A stretch of 64,000 nt of DNA. Origin: Hepsetus odoe. Taxonomy: Eukaryota > Chordata > Actinopteri > Characiformes > Hepsetidae. The stretch covers positions 18,691,411 through 18,755,410 of the forward strand of contig CM029378.1 of assembly GCA_017165825.1 (NCBI GenBank), given 5' to 3'. The stretch's first letter is position 1. Each line of letters opens with the position of its first letter. Positions 37,201 to 52,200 of the stretch are shown here, piece by piece. A program made the position numbers and the translations under genes. The notes under the pieces are model-generated. The model was not told the origin of the DNA. It searched no databases and saw nothing but the letters and a program-made list of their open reading frames with translations.

Positions 37201-40200
37201 AAGTGGAAGTGAGAGTAGGAACTCAGAATGTTGGCAGTATGACTGGTAAAATGAGAGAGTTGGCTGATATGAGGAGAGAAGCAAGGCTGACACTGAAAGG
37301 TGTTTGATGTGACATCTGGACAGAAGAAGGAGGATAAGCAAATCTCACAGTGGAATGAAGAAGTTCAGGAGGCGTATGTTGAGTTGTATGAGAGTTTGGA
37401 CACTGAGGAGGGAAAAACGGAGCTTTACAGAATGGCTAAACAGAGGGGCTGATCTGGAAAAGATTTGCAGCAGGTTATGGTGATAACAATGGAAACATAC
37501 AAGGCAGCAGAGTAGTATTATTAAAGAGAAAGAGAGAGAAAGATTGAATTATGTGAGGATAGTGAACCAGGAAGTGCAGCAGATGCTATGATAGCTATAA
37601 AAGGTAGCTATGAGGAGGACAAAGAATGGAAAGGCTGTTGGTCCAGACAATATACTGGTGGAGCCATGAGGGTGTTTAGGAGAGATGTAGTTTTTAACCC
37701 GAATGTTTTAACGTAAACTTGAAGTTAGAAGATGCCTGAGGAGGTCTAGAGAGGAGAGGAATGAAAGTCAGTAGGACTACAGCAAAATACATGAGGGTGA
37801 AGGAAAAGAAAGGGTTAGGGTGAAAGGAAACATATGGGGCAAAAGGTGGAGAAGTTTAAATACTTGGGGTCAACTGTTCAGAATAAATGTGGAGTGTATA
37901 AAAGTAGTAGGGAGTGTGGAAGAAGGTGGTGCAGGCAGGTTGGAGTTGATGAGTGGCAGGAGTGATCTATGACAAACAGGCACCAGCAAGAGTGAAAAGA
38001 AAGATGGTCTCTACCGTTTTGTTAACCTATGTTATATGGACTTGAGACGGTGGCACTGACAAAAACACAGTTGACAGAGACAAAGTCATGACAAAGTGCA
38101 GATGAGTGTTGCTGAATATTTTGAAAATAGGAACGCTTCCAGGCAAGAGGAAGATGCAGAGTACAGGAAGAAATGGAAACATGATGAATCACTGTGACTC
38201 TTTAAGGGAACAGTCAAGAAAGGAGAAGAAACCATAAAAAGTCCAAATTTGTAGATTGAATGGTTATTTTAAAATCATACAAAGGCTATATTTGCATTGA
38301 AGACATTTCTAAATTTCCCCTGGAATCAATAAACCTATCTATCAAAACTGATTGAATGTGTTAATGTCTGAATTGTGTATAAACTTTTTTTAAAACAGGG
38401 TTCTTTTCTCCATTAAAAAAAAAAAAGTTACCATTTCACTGAAAACAAGATTTTGCTACAACACCAAACTGAAAAAGTAACATCAGGCAGGACCCGATTA
38501 GTCATCGTCCAAATAATGATAAGGCAGTCACATGGATTAACAACAATCATCTATAAATAAGCCAACACTTTAAATCTAGAGTGCTAGGCTGGGTAGACTG
38601 TTGGGCCTTTACTGACCCGAGAGCTTTATCTACAGTAGCACGACGCAGCGCACAAAAGGCTGCGGCGGCAGGCTGAGAGCAAATCCTCAAGGCTCTGGCA
38701 TCAGCAGCAAAGAGTAAGGCAGTGTTCTGTCTCAACAGCCCCCCATGCCTGAGGGATAACCTGCTCCTCTTGTTTCCAGGAAACAAAGCCCGAGCCCTCC
38801 TATTGGCTTATTATCATTTAACCCATCTCTCAAGGAACTGTTGACGCAGTCATCTCTATAAACACGGTCTCAAAAACCTTCTGAAATCTCAGCACAAGAG
38901 AACTTCCTGACATCCGTTTTACTTCTCAGGGAGCTACACTCCTTGTCAGCGAATGTCTAAATCAATATTGATCGATGGTTCTCTTCCAGAAAAACCTAAA
39001 CCCTGACGCACAGCACTAGAAGCATTCTTTTGCAGCCCAAAGGAAATTGGTTACTGGTTGCTTCATCTTTTTAGAGAATGCCATAAAATCTGGAACACTG
39101 AATTAACGCTTACAGCCCAAGCTGCAATCTTTCAACGCCAACCTTTTCAAACCATCTTGGTTCATGTTACTGGTTAAATTTATATTTAGCATGATTTATT
39201 ACATCATTTTAATGACAAAAGCCTTTTGCCTTAATCCATCCATCAAAACATAATGACTTTTACTCGCCTATAATGTGGCCTCTATGTCTCCTGATAATGT
39301 TTTCATGCACCAGTGGGCAAAGGAAAAACGGCAGGGGAAAACAACCCTTAAGAAAACCGAGCACATTTACTGCAAGGGTAAACCATTTTTTTAAACAAGT
39401 TAAGTATTTATAGCAAGATGGTGTATACATCTATGCCCAGTGGAAAGAGATGCATCTAAAAGCACAAAAAGAACATCTTAACACCCTAAAAAACAGCAAA
39501 ATGTACTTTAACACACTCCTAATTTTTTTTTTTTTAATCTGACTGTAATAGCAACACTCATCACAAGGCTGCACTGAATATATGATCATAAATGGTTCAT
39601 GATTATTCATGTTTATATGCTATGAGATTGGTTCCCACGGTGCATGGAGGGAACAGTATATTCCGTTTCACATATTACAGTTCAGGAAATTCAATAGAAC
39701 ATTTTCCATAATAGGCCCCCTTTACATTAACCTACTTTACGTTGCATACGTGTAATGACGACAAGTGTAGGCAAAGTGTGAGGAAAGTATGAGCAAGTAG
39801 GAGTATGAATGTGTGCGTGTAAAAACGTGTGGGGTACAAGGAGGAGGATCCGCCTGAGCGGTCCGGCAGATGAGCCCGCCTCCTTCCCCGAGCTTCCATC
39901 TGGAATAGAAACACACCCTGGTGACTCGTCCACACCTCGGACACACAGCCGTGCACGAGTGCGTGTGCCCACACATGATAAATGAGTAATCCCAATGCCA
40001 GCATACACACAAATTCTAGTGCAGTATCCACACAAACACACCATCTTGGTTAACGGCCATATTTTGGGTCAGCGTGGTCATTTATTATTAATGAACTAAC
40101 CCTTAAGACCCAAATCCTCTTTACTGGGGCAAATTTTATTCTTATTTGTTTGGAAGAAAAGGCCATGATAAAAGCAAACTAGCCTTCCCACAACACAAGC

Positions 40201-43200
40201 TGGTTTATACAACCTGGACATCAGGATGCAGCCTTTACGACACTCAATGAGACCATTTTTTAAAAAATGAACATGATGTTTCTTTACTGAATGCATGTTT
40301 TAAAAGCAAGTCAAGTGTTGAATTTTCCTTTTGCGAGCACAGATTTATTTTTGCTCCATGTCACAGCTTGTATGTATGGCATGTTTCCTCTTTTCATTCT
40401 ACTCTTTTCTAGTTCTGAAAGCCAAAGAAAGCCATGAGCCACCTCTTGCTCGGTTTCAGAGTTGCATTTGTACGAACCGAGAGAGGAAAAAAAAAATAAA
40501 TAAAAAATTTTGCCCAGAGGACAGCTATGAACCAACAGTGCCCTCCACTGGAGGAAATTAGGCTATAAGGAATGGCAAATTTCTCCTTTATGCTTAGAGA
40601 AACAGGATATGAGCTCCTAGAAGCTTCTGCTAGCCGAGAATCAGAAGCTAGTGCGCTACCAGTGCTGAATATTAGTAGCCAAGATTTTCCCCAATTAATC
40701 TCTTGTACACAAACTTGAAACAGCAACCAACATTAAAACCACTGACAGAATCAAATAAAATTGATTAGCTTCCAATTTCACTGTTTATTCAATAATATCA
40801 ATTGATTCTTTGCCTTCAAAATGAATGGAAAGTAATCACCACTTATAGAATGAAGCCCTGTCATGCATCTTTTTACATCCAAGCCACCACTAGAATTCCA
40901 ACAGCACACAGGTATTTTCCCAGTGTCTGGCACGATGACCTGACAAAGAGTTTGCAACGCCGACACAGCTCATTGGCCTAAATGACAGTGCAAGTGGCCT
41001 CACTGACACTGGATTTGGCTAAAAGATTAAATGTGCTTTTTAACAAAACACGAAATAAAGCGCATTAGCTAAAAACAGAGAGGAAATAAAATTGAAATCA
41101 GTACTATCTAAGTGTAGAGCATTACCAAAGCAGATGATTTCAGACAAGCAGAAGCACATAACAGTTAGGCAATTAATATCCCACCATGCCCTGTGGCATA
41201 TAAACATGCTGAGCAGGCCTCACTGACATCAATTTGGGATCAAGACAGCGAGAGGGAAAAAAAAAGTGACTTTATAACTAAGGCTTCAGTCACAATGATT
41301 TCACAGCTGGATTGTGTTTTAAAAGGAACAGAGACTGAACTGGTGTCTGCACTGATATCTGGGAGAAGGATAAGATAAGAAATTGAGGATGAAAGCACAC
41401 ACTCACTGTCCATCCTGCTTATGTACTAGTGTGGGATGGAAAGAAAAACAGAAGAGAAGCTCTTCGCTACGGATAGCAGTTGACTGAATCAGCAGTAACA
41501 GTTTTTCCACGACTACATTAAAAAGAGATATTTTAGATAGTGCTGCAGAGAATAAACCCCTCATCGATTGTGAACATCTGAGAGGGAGGCGGTGATCCAC
41601 CATAGGCCCAGGCCCTACAGAGATATGCAAAAAGAGTCATGTTCCATGTTCAAGAGTGGGTAGGTGCATGTGTAAGGGGCACAGAGAAGGCTTGAAGGCT
41701 TAACCCCAGTGTTCAGAGGTTCCAAAACATTTTGTTAGTATTAATGTTTGGGGCCACTGAAAAATCTATACAAAGATTACCTTTATCCTACCCAGGGTAT
41801 ATTTCTTTCATGATAGGCATGATCTCTCATCTATAATAATGAAGATGACCTTTCCTCCCCCTTTCACAAGAAATGAGTATCATTACTGACAAATCATACA
41901 TCATACTCTTTACAGTCATCAGATTTCTTCAAGTATTTCACGGTCTTGTTTTAGCTCTCCTCAGGGAATCCCAGCATAATTGTTACAGTTCAGTACTTAA
42001 TTTGGCTAACCACAAGTCAGTTGTGATACCGATGGATGTGTACAGTTAAGAAATTAGTAATAGCTTGGTGCATCAAGGAGATGTCTGAAACATTCTTCTT
42101 ACTTTTTACTGAGATTAACCTTATCTGAAAGTCTCCCGATTATGTACTGTTAAAGGAATAAGTCAAAACAATGGTTTTAAACCATTTCTTTAAGTGCCCA
42201 AGACTGTTGCATATGTTTCATGCTGCAGTGAACATGTCCTGTCAGCTTGTGGCACCTAACTATATATGAACCATTATGTAATTTTAATTTGCAGCCCATC
42301 TGAATAGTGAAGTCATTTTGGCCTGTCGACTCAAACTGAAACTATCTAATGGAAGAAAAAGGAAATGCTTAAGGCAAGATTTTTGTTTGGAAAACAACTC
42401 ACCCACAGTCATGGTGTCAGGCAGGCCAGGGCTGGCCAGCGTACTAGTCAAAGAGATATTTTGTGTTGGTGGGCTGGGCTCCATGCTGAGAGAAAACGGG
42501 AAAGCCATTACAGTTAACACATAGCAACCCGACAAGACTTAGTATGACATGTTCCAAGTTAAAAAAAAAACCTGTTACCTGAACTGTGCCTCTACTTTTG
42601 GTTTTTCAGTGTCAGTGGCTAGGCTACAGCTTTCCGTTTGCCCTGGAAATCCAATCATCTCACCAGAGCTGGTTTCTGGAAGAAAAAACAAACGCTAAGT
42701 ACAAAAAGTTACTACACATTACATTCCCAAAAAAATGAATCTTCATATTGTGGCTGAACAAATTCAGGAAAAATACTGAATTGCAATAGGCTCTAACTGT
42801 GATTATTTTCTTTCTTTATTTGTTTAGATTACACATTATCTACCCAGCACCTGTTTTTAATAAAGTCATTTTTAGGACTTACAGCTCAAGCACTAAATTT
42901 AAACGGGGGAAAGTGGAAGAGAGGTGAGGAGGAAAAGAAAAAAAAAAAAAGTGCAGGCAGGTTGGAATGGGAGGAAAAGAGTGTCATGAGTGATCTGTGA
43001 CAGACAGGTACCAGCAAGAGTGAGACCAGGTATGTTATACGGGTTAAAGATGGGGACACTGACGAAGACACACAGAGGAGCTGGAGGTGTCAGAGTTAAA
43101 GATGCTGAGATTTGTGTTAGGAGTGGCGAGGATGGACAAGATCACGAATGAGTTTATTAGACAGCTCAGATTGGAAGACTGGGATGCAAAGTCACAGAAG

Positions 43201-46200
43201 TGAGATTGCGATGGTTTAGACATGTCCAGAGGAGAGACGGGGATTATATTGGGAGAAGGATGTTGAAGATGGAGCTGCCAGGAAAGAGGAAAAGAGGAAG
43301 ACCAAATGAAGAGGATACAGAGGACAGAATACGGATGGAAGTGGAAATGGACGATCCACTGTGGTGACCCCCAACAGGAGCACCCAAAAGAAATGAAAGA
43401 AAGTACCAAATTTAATTTGCCAGACTTTTCACAAACTCTGCACTGCTACCTTTCACCATTACTAAAATCGCCCAGTTATAACAATCCTATATTGAACAAC
43501 ATAGGACATGATTCAAACTGCAGCTCATGCCACTAAATTTGATATAAAAACAATTAACTGCTCAGCCCTGCCTCACAACTGATAAAATAGAAAATTAAAT
43601 CTCAACGTATGCATCAAAATACAGCATTTAACTTGCTCTGCAGCCTAAATGGTCTCTTTTCTAGTAATAAGACAGCAATGAGTGAGTAAACCCAAAGTGA
43701 CGTTCAGACCTTGCTGTGTGTAAGGCTTGGCCGGGGCGAGAGGGATGAGCACGTCTGAGCTGTCATTGTCAATCTCTGTAATGATCTGTCTGGGGCTCCA
43801 TGTTGACACACTGGACAAGCTCCCCACTATGAGCCTGAATGGAGAGACATGGGAAAATTGAGAGGAGAAACAAAAAAAAGGAAAGGATTTTGAACAGTCT
43901 CCTTGTTTCATCTGTTAAACTAATTAAAGCACTGCTGTTTCAAAAGCTTCACACTATGGCCAACATGTGAGTAGGTTACACTTTGAAAAGAAGATGCATT
44001 TCAAAAAGAAAGGTGAGCAACTCTGCAACTCTTTTTCTGGCAATACAACTCTGGAACTGACCACCTACTAAATGTGTAGGCATGTTTGAAAGCTTTTGCC
44101 ATGACGGTGTACCCTTTAACTTGCGGTCTGACCAAAGCTTTTATTCCATCAAACAGCAGCACACCTGACACAACCTGTTAAATCAATTGGTCTCAGCCTT
44201 CAAACAATTGGTCACTGCTGGAACAGAAACCTGCAGCCAGACCTTTTTCAGATCAGACTGGACCGCATTTTAAAGCTGTCTCTTTTAAAACAGACTTTAG
44301 AACATTGTAGCTTCTGTGACCTACAAGAGCTCAAATGGACAAATCCAGCTAAATGTCTGAGTCTTGTTTGTGGCACGCAGAAAATCTTTGACAAAAAAAT
44401 GGCTCAGGAAGGATGTTCTAAAGATTAATGAATGGACCATGAAATATATATAATGGAAATAATAACAGTCACGCTAAGAACTCTAAAGGAACATTTTTAA
44501 AGGAACTCCTGACTGTGTGCTAGCAAAATTGGTATAGCAGTATTAACACTCTGAAGCTCCCCTCTTGATGCAGAATTAATAAATGCTAACAAAACTATAT
44601 ATTTAGAAAACTCTCTGGCATGGAAAAGGTTCTCCCCTTTATTAAATGTTCATTTTCCCCCAATCTGTTCTATGTTAACATGTCTATATATCAAGAAGGT
44701 AAAATCCCTTACAAATAAAATGAAACTGAAATAATAGAAATGTACACCACAGCTTTAACTCCACCTTTTAAAAAAATGCTGCTATTAGTATAAAGTAAGA
44801 AAATTACAAAACTCTTTGTATATAATGATATAACCTTCAATGACTATGATGAATTTGTAGTATTTGGCAAAACAGCATCAACCATTCAGACTGTGACTTA
44901 CCTTGAAAAACATAACTAAATTTCATTGTTTATCATTTTTTACATACTAAAAGTGCAAGTGACTTTATAAGGTATGCAAATTCATTGCGATTTTTTTTTA
45001 CAAGGCAAAAACACTTTAATAATAGCAAACTCACTGCTCCCTGCTTGCAGGGTCATCCTGAGGCTCTGATCGAGTTCCATGAAAATCTTCATCATCTCCT
45101 TCCTCATTGTCAATGCTTTTATTGTCAGATAGAACTCCGTTCTGTGGGGGAGTTTCAGCCCAGCTGATGATGCCATGCTCTGCTTCCAGAAGCCCATTCT
45201 GGGAGGGGAGTGATTCAGGCAGCTCCAGAGTCTCCTCTGAGCTCACATGGCCTTCAGCACTCTTCCTCACACTCTTCCCTATATCCTCACTGCCTTCCTC
45301 CTCATCCTCCGCTCCAGCATCCAAGTCATCGTCGAATGAGATGATGTTGGTGATTTTCTTCTTCCGTCTGCGCTCTTTCTTTAAACCAGAATCTAAATGG
45401 CAGAATAAACAGAAACGGGGACTCTTTAAATGTGGCTGCAGTTGTTCTCAATCCTAAACAACTTACACAAGCTCCAAATCGCTACTGGAGAATTGCAACA
45501 ACAAGAGAGGAATAAAGGGCTTCAGCACGAGTCCAAGCAACAGTACAGCTGCATTATCTGAAACGATGGAGCCCCATCCAATACCTTGTGACATGTTGGA
45601 GCGAAGAATGTGATTCTCAAGCAAATCATCCAGCAGGAGTAACTGACCTCTCTAAATGTTCTCATTGCCCAATGTAAATAAATCCTCACAGCAAGGTTCA
45701 GACATCTAGTGTAAAGACTTTCTAAAGCAGTAGAGGCTGTTACTACAATAAGGAGTGGCAAAAATAAATACCTTGAATTTTAAAAGAAACGCTGGATGAG
45801 ATAGATGTCCAATTAATAGAAATACAGTGAATGACTAAGATACTTTGGGCCAAAACATGTATTTTAACCCCATAGTTTAGTTCCTATGTCACAACTAAGT
45901 ATCTTATATATTAGATTTACTAAAAACATTCAATACTCTTAAAACCTTAAAAGTGCCTAAACATGTTTTTTGGAGGACACTATAGAGCAGCCACTTCTAA
46001 TTTTCAACAGATCCCTTCAAAGAACGATTCTTTAAAGCAGATTTCCATCTCTGGTATCCCCTCTGCTCCTCTAAAACACCAACTTCAACACAGGAGAGGC
46101 CTTTTTATGAACGAATTTGTTCCAACAAGTGTGGAGTATGAAAACAATAGAGTGTTCAGAACCAGGGTTGTGGACCAAGGTATTTTTATACAGGGTGTGT

Positions 46201-49200
46201 GATGAAACATTTTAAAAGTTTGAAGAACCTCCCCAAGTCATTAAATTGGTAAAAGACTTTCTTTCCCATTATGTTAGCATACCTTAAATTCTTTTTTTGT
46301 TTTGTTTTTTGGTAACTTCTTAGTACCTGCGGAGGTGCTGCGAGGAAGAACAGGTAAGGGGTCTGAGGGACAGTCTGAGCGCGGGCTGAATCCAGGCACC
46401 ACAGCTGTGGCTGTGCCAATCTCTCTCAGCAGCGTGCTGACGCCCTGAGCCGACTCCTTCCATAAGCTGCTCATGCCCTGCGTGCTCTCTTTTAGCAGGT
46501 GAGAGACGGAGGAACCTGTGCGCGCCTGCCCATTCAGGTCCGTGTTGTCGATGTTGATGGCAAACAGAATGGAGTTCAGACCTGCAACCACGGAGAAAAG
46601 AACGCATCCATGTGTGTCAATGAACACTCAGCAGTGATCAAACAACTGAAGCTCAAAAACTTTCCATTTCTATTTTTAAATCACAAGAACCCGTTATCAT
46701 CACATCTTTGCTGCAGTTTTTTATTGCGCTTCTACCACACCCTTCCTACTCACCATTTAGAACAGATACCAGAGTGCAAATCCATGCTAAGAACTGACTC
46801 ACGCTAACAAGTGGCTGACAGAAATTTTATTGTAAGGGTCACAAACAATACAAATAAGCTAATACAAGGTTTGGTAAATAATACAAGGCTCAGACTCCTG
46901 TATTTCAGTTTATTCTCACAAACCAAAGTGCTAATGCTTTCATTTAACTCCGTAAATAAAGTCACCGACCTGCAGCCATGGTGGGGAGCATACTTGCTCT
47001 TTCCTCATCAAGGATAAAAGCCCACTCTTCATAAAAGGTACTGAAAACACATAATTTAACATTTTTTAATTTTTGACTGAACTGTATTATTGTATATTAT
47101 TGTACTGTTCTTAATTTGACAATTTTCCCTGACAATATGCCAGGAATATGAGCAGTCCAAATACATGGACTTTTGAACATTATAATTGATAAAAGTGTTT
47201 CTAATCCCCCATTAAATAGAAAAGTAGCAGGTCACCAAGCATGCTATCAGCATGGGGAAGGGGAAAGGTAATGCTTGAGGTGAAAAGGATTTTCTTTCTA
47301 GGTGAATCATCCATTTCAGAGTAAAATAATTTCAACTGGAGGGTTTGTAGCAAAACCACATGACTGTGATTGCAATCAGCTTAAACATACTTTCTAAAAT
47401 AATCCCTCAAACGCAATCATTTGAGTCAATGTTAATTATTTAAGCTGATTGCAAGATTTTACAAATATAGTAACTTATATACACACACTCTAATATATAT
47501 ATATACACACATACATACATATATACACACACACACAGTACTGTTCAAAGGTTTTAGGCAGGTGTGGAAAAAATGCTGTAAACAAAGAATGCTTTCAGAA
47601 ATATAATAAATTGTTTATTTTTATCAATTTACAAAATGCAAAGTGAGCAAACAAAAGAAAAATCTCAATCAAATCAATATTTGGTGTTACTACCTTTTGC
47701 CTTCAAACCAGCATTAGTTCTTCTGGCCCCCACAGAGCCCTGATCTCTTTCCTTATACCTCTATTTTTATATATCTTTTTTCTATTCTTTCTGTACATCT
47801 GTCACTTTTATAAGAGCCCTGTAATGCTCAAATTTCCCATTCGTGGGATAATAAAAGATTACTCTACTCTACTCTACATCATCCAGTGTGTCTGGATTAC
47901 ATGAGACAGAAGGATGTGAGGAAGCCTACATCCACAGAAGATCTGTGGTCAGTTCTCCAAGATGTCTGGAACAACCTACCAGCAGAGTTCCTTCAAAACT
48001 GTGTGCAAGTGTACCTAGAAGAATTGATGCTGTTTTGAAGGCAAAGGGTGGTCACACCAAATATTGATTTGGTTTAGATTTTTCTTTTCACTGCATTTTG
48101 TTGATTGATGAAAATAAATGATTAACACTTCCATTTTTGAAAGCATTCTTTGTTTACAGCATTTTTTTCCCCCCACACCTGCCTAAAACTTTGGCACAGT
48201 ACTGTGTATGTATATTTACTTATTTATTTTAAACTGATATGCTTTCATCTGCTAAAAAGGCAAATAAATATTTTTTAAAAAAAGAATGTAAATGAGCAGA
48301 ACTTGGTGATCAATGTCGATGGCAGGCTTATCTGACTGGACAGGGAGAAAAAGCAAAAAGGGGAGTGGGGGAAAAAGACAGCAAATAAGGATGCTGAAGC
48401 TGTAGCTGGCATAGGGGTACCTGAGGCGGGGGCGATCAGCCAGCAGCATGTGGAGGTAGCGCTCCAGGGAGTGTTCATTGAGGGCACAGCGGAGCCAGGC
48501 CCGGCCTCGACCCAACTCTGACCAGATGTTTCGCAGAGAGTAGAAACGCTGCAGCTCATGGCGGTTCAGGTGCTCCTTCACGTAGAACCAGAAAGTCAGC
48601 TCTGTGGCACACAGCATGAACATGGTGAGCACTTTTATTATCCGTGTGATCGCTGTTACACTTTGGGCATCTCATTTACCCAGGAGGCCTGGTCACAGGT
48701 CTGAAATATATTTCGTGCTTGTTATAAATGTTCCTATTGATTTTTAAAAAGGTACAGCAATGGCAGACAAAAGGACTCCATTACCAACACTAAAGGCAGC
48801 CTGGTAGTCATTTACTGTTCCTCACAGCACCGGTTACATAAATGTCTCCAAACTCTCTACAGGAGGTCATTAGGGGTAATATTCTATTTAATGTCATAGG
48901 GCAAAGTGACAGCCTGAAATGATTATTTTTAAACAGCAAATTTGCAAAAAAAAAAAAAAAGATTGTGGGATTGAGATGCTCTCAGTTTCAGGGGCATGAT
49001 AACAGAAGGAAAATAGGGGCCCCAAATTTTACTCATAAGCACAGCGTGATGAAAACACTAACTGCCACCATACAATACCTGTTCTTTCCTGGTACAGATT
49101 AAAAGATTATTTTAAAAAGGACAACGAAATTCTTACTTGAATTCATTCTCATAGACTCGTCAACAAACATGTAGCGCAACCGTGCAATATTTCAACAGAA

Positions 49201-52200
49201 TCAACATACGATACTTGAGACCAACCTCCAAAGCAAAGATCTCTTTTAAACTTCAGAGATCAAGAAAAGAGGCAGCAAGGCAGCCCCAACCGGTCAACTT
49301 AGCTGCTTCACACATTAAAACCAAAACTCCGGGAACAATTCTAAGGCATTTTTTTTCCCCCCCATGACCGCAAAACGTGATAAGTCAACAAATGTTTCCC
49401 TGCAGCAAAACTCTTAATCACTCTGAAGTGTAGCACAATGATAAGTAGTATCGTTTTTAGTCCTGTTGCTGCTTTTCAAAACCTCAAAACCACGCCAGGT
49501 GCTAAGAAAAAACCTCAGAGACAGACTGTTTCTCTTTTCTACCCGTTTTCACTAAGCTTGTTGCATAACCATCTGGTTTCAGAAACCGTCTCGGCACCTG
49601 CTTTCCATGTTTGGGCCCTGTGAAGCATCTGTTTCCTCTATGGACAGCCCACAGCACAGCAGCTACTCTCTGTTACTAAGGACACCTCTGAGACACTGCC
49701 TCCCAGGAGTGAAAAGTAAGACAAACTGATTATGCTAGCAGTTCATCAAGAGAACTTTCGCCAAAGTTTTTCAAATGGCTTGTTTCTAAGAAGAGTGTTG
49801 AGTGAAGAGTGCTATTTCTCAAGAGAACATCCTCACTGAATATGATCAAAAACATGCAAAGCTGATGTGCTCTACAGAATTTGTAGTTTTTGGCAAAGCA
49901 GCATCAAATGTTCAGACTGCGCTGACTCATGTAGCCTACAAGTAATGGGTGTTTAATGAAGGTTTCTTGTTGTGTGAACTGGCTGAACCATTACATCATC
50001 TTGTTTGTGGCTTTTGATTTGATACATGAAGACAATATTTAGTTGAAGTTGGACAAGACAGAAGTATCATGACGGTGTCTGCTTTCGGCCCAAGTGGCCC
50101 CTTGACGGTTCCTAATAGCACTTTAAATGTCCCACAAAAGAGCTTTCTTTTGGTGTTTTAATTACTCTGGGGGAGGTTTTGTGGCTGGGTGGTAAATACC
50201 ACTAGAGTCATGCCCTGGTGTACATTATTTCTGAATAGGAAGATCTTAAACTCAGGTAACAGTTCAACCCTGTAAAGCTTCACCCAGTTAAATAAGAATG
50301 AAAATGGACAAATGAATAAACACAGGCAAACATGTTTAGCACTAGTTAAATAGATTGTATATTCACCTTAGATTCACCTTAACACAAAGTTTCAACTGTA
50401 TTTAGATTTTGATACAACAGAAGACCCAAAAAAAAAAAAAAAAAAAAAAAAAAACACAGCAAGAAATCAGAAGGGTCATGGCATATTGACCTGACTTTTT
50501 TTTTAGAAATTTACCTGGCTGAGGTGGAAGCATCAAATAAGCCTTCAGCTGAGGATATATTCAGTTACTGCTAGCTAACTAGCAAGCTATTGTTTTAATT
50601 TAAGGCTGGGGATACATTTCCTTAATCAAAATAAGCCATGACATTGATTTTCAGCAGCTCTATTTACCAGACATGGGTCTTTGCTATTATTTTCCAGTAT
50701 CATTATGGATTTATTAACTAATCCTAGGTTAATGGTTGTTGTTTTTGTGGCTTAGTAATTTCCATCCATCCATTTTCTAAGATGCTCATCCTGAACAGGT
50801 TCGTGAGGGGATACTGGAGCCTATCCCTGCACTCACTCCTTACAGAGAAGCATGTGGGCAAGTTGCCAATAATTACTTTCAATAAAATAAACTCATTCCG
50901 TTTTCGCAAGTATTTCGCAGAATCCATGAAACTTCCCCGGGAATACCGCTTTCAGACAGCAACCCAAGCAACATCAGCAGTTACTTCCTCAAATGCCAGT
51001 GTTAGTAATGATCCTGCCAATGCTTCATTCAGCACTGTAACCCACCAGGCTTTATATTTGCTCACTTTACTAAAGAATATAGTAAAGGATTCTAATTATA
51101 ATGAATAATATCCCAATAGGTAAAAAAAAAAAAAAAAAAAAGTAACATACGGGGGCAGGGGGAAATGAGCAGTCTTACTAATTTGTAAAAGAAATGTTGC
51201 AGTCCATTGCTTCTGCCCCAAATAACTAACATAGGGACAGTGGTGAGTCAATACAGGTGCATGACTGAAATGGCACGATGAGAACATGGTGGAAGAATTT
51301 CTACTCGTGTTTCAAAAAGGAAAACTGTCAACGTGATAGAAATGACAAGAATCACTGGAGAGTGTTCATACATAATTAACATGACTCAGTGCTTTGCAAA
51401 AGGGAATCTGGCTCTCTGGGGAAGATGCTTTACATCAGTGCAACAATAGGAACCTTTAAACAGAAGTGGAACTAAGCTAAATTTGATCATGTTTTGAGAG
51501 AGCTCAGGAGACCAATCGACAGTGGAGCGCAGTACGACATACTAAGTCAAAGTCTAAGCTGATAATCTGCATCAGTAACAAAATATTGGATTTCAAAAGT
51601 GTGTGAAATCAAAGATTTGGCACATTATCCCACAAGTCTGGATCACATCACAAATAACATTCACGGTCTGTTGTTGTGTGCACGGTAAGTGAGGTAAAAC
51701 AACTCAAAGCTTCTGAATCCGTTTGTCTGGACTTTGTTCACACTAATTCTAAACAGGCTTAAAGAAATGAATCTCTCTTTCCAGGACGACGGAGGACAAT
51801 ATGACAACAGTGCATTCCAGAAGGATCAAAATGAAGAAATTTCCTTCAGGTTCAATAAACTTTATTCTTTTTTATTTTATTTTTTTATTTATTCAACATT
51901 GGCCCATGTTGGAGAAGCATGCGGACATTAGACTCAAGTACAGGGCTTAAAAGTCCTGTGAGAGCCAGTTTTGTTAGAAGTAAGGGAAATGCCTAATTGA
52001 CTCCTTTGGAAGTGGAGGGCCACTCCCAGTGAAAATAAATCACATCATATAGATTTCAGTTTAGCTGCATAGTCTGGTGTTCTAACTCCAAATTAACACT
52101 GCAAAGAAACTTTTTCAATCAGCCAGCATGCAGCCTAATGCTGGCATGGGCCTCCAGAAGAGATCTGTAAACAAATGAACACAATGAGGTAGAAAGGAGA

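Larger units (their letters stand above)
35711..42402 (-). other. snx29: snx29 intron 11
   Basis: 6.7 kb intron holding two LINE relics (listed). 38350-42400 has no recognisable element. 39727-40044 is a GC-richer stretch open in three minus-strand frames without a domain. Confidence 0.75.
47041..48420 (-). other. snx29: snx29 intron 5
   Basis: About 1.4 kb, half of which is a Tc1-like transposon copy. A (TA)/(CA)-rich tract lies at 47478-47537. Confidence 0.85.

Noticed and set aside
39727..40044. Three overlapping minus-strand frames of 91-105 codons
   Set aside because: All three frames open together, which indicates composition rather than coding; no domain.
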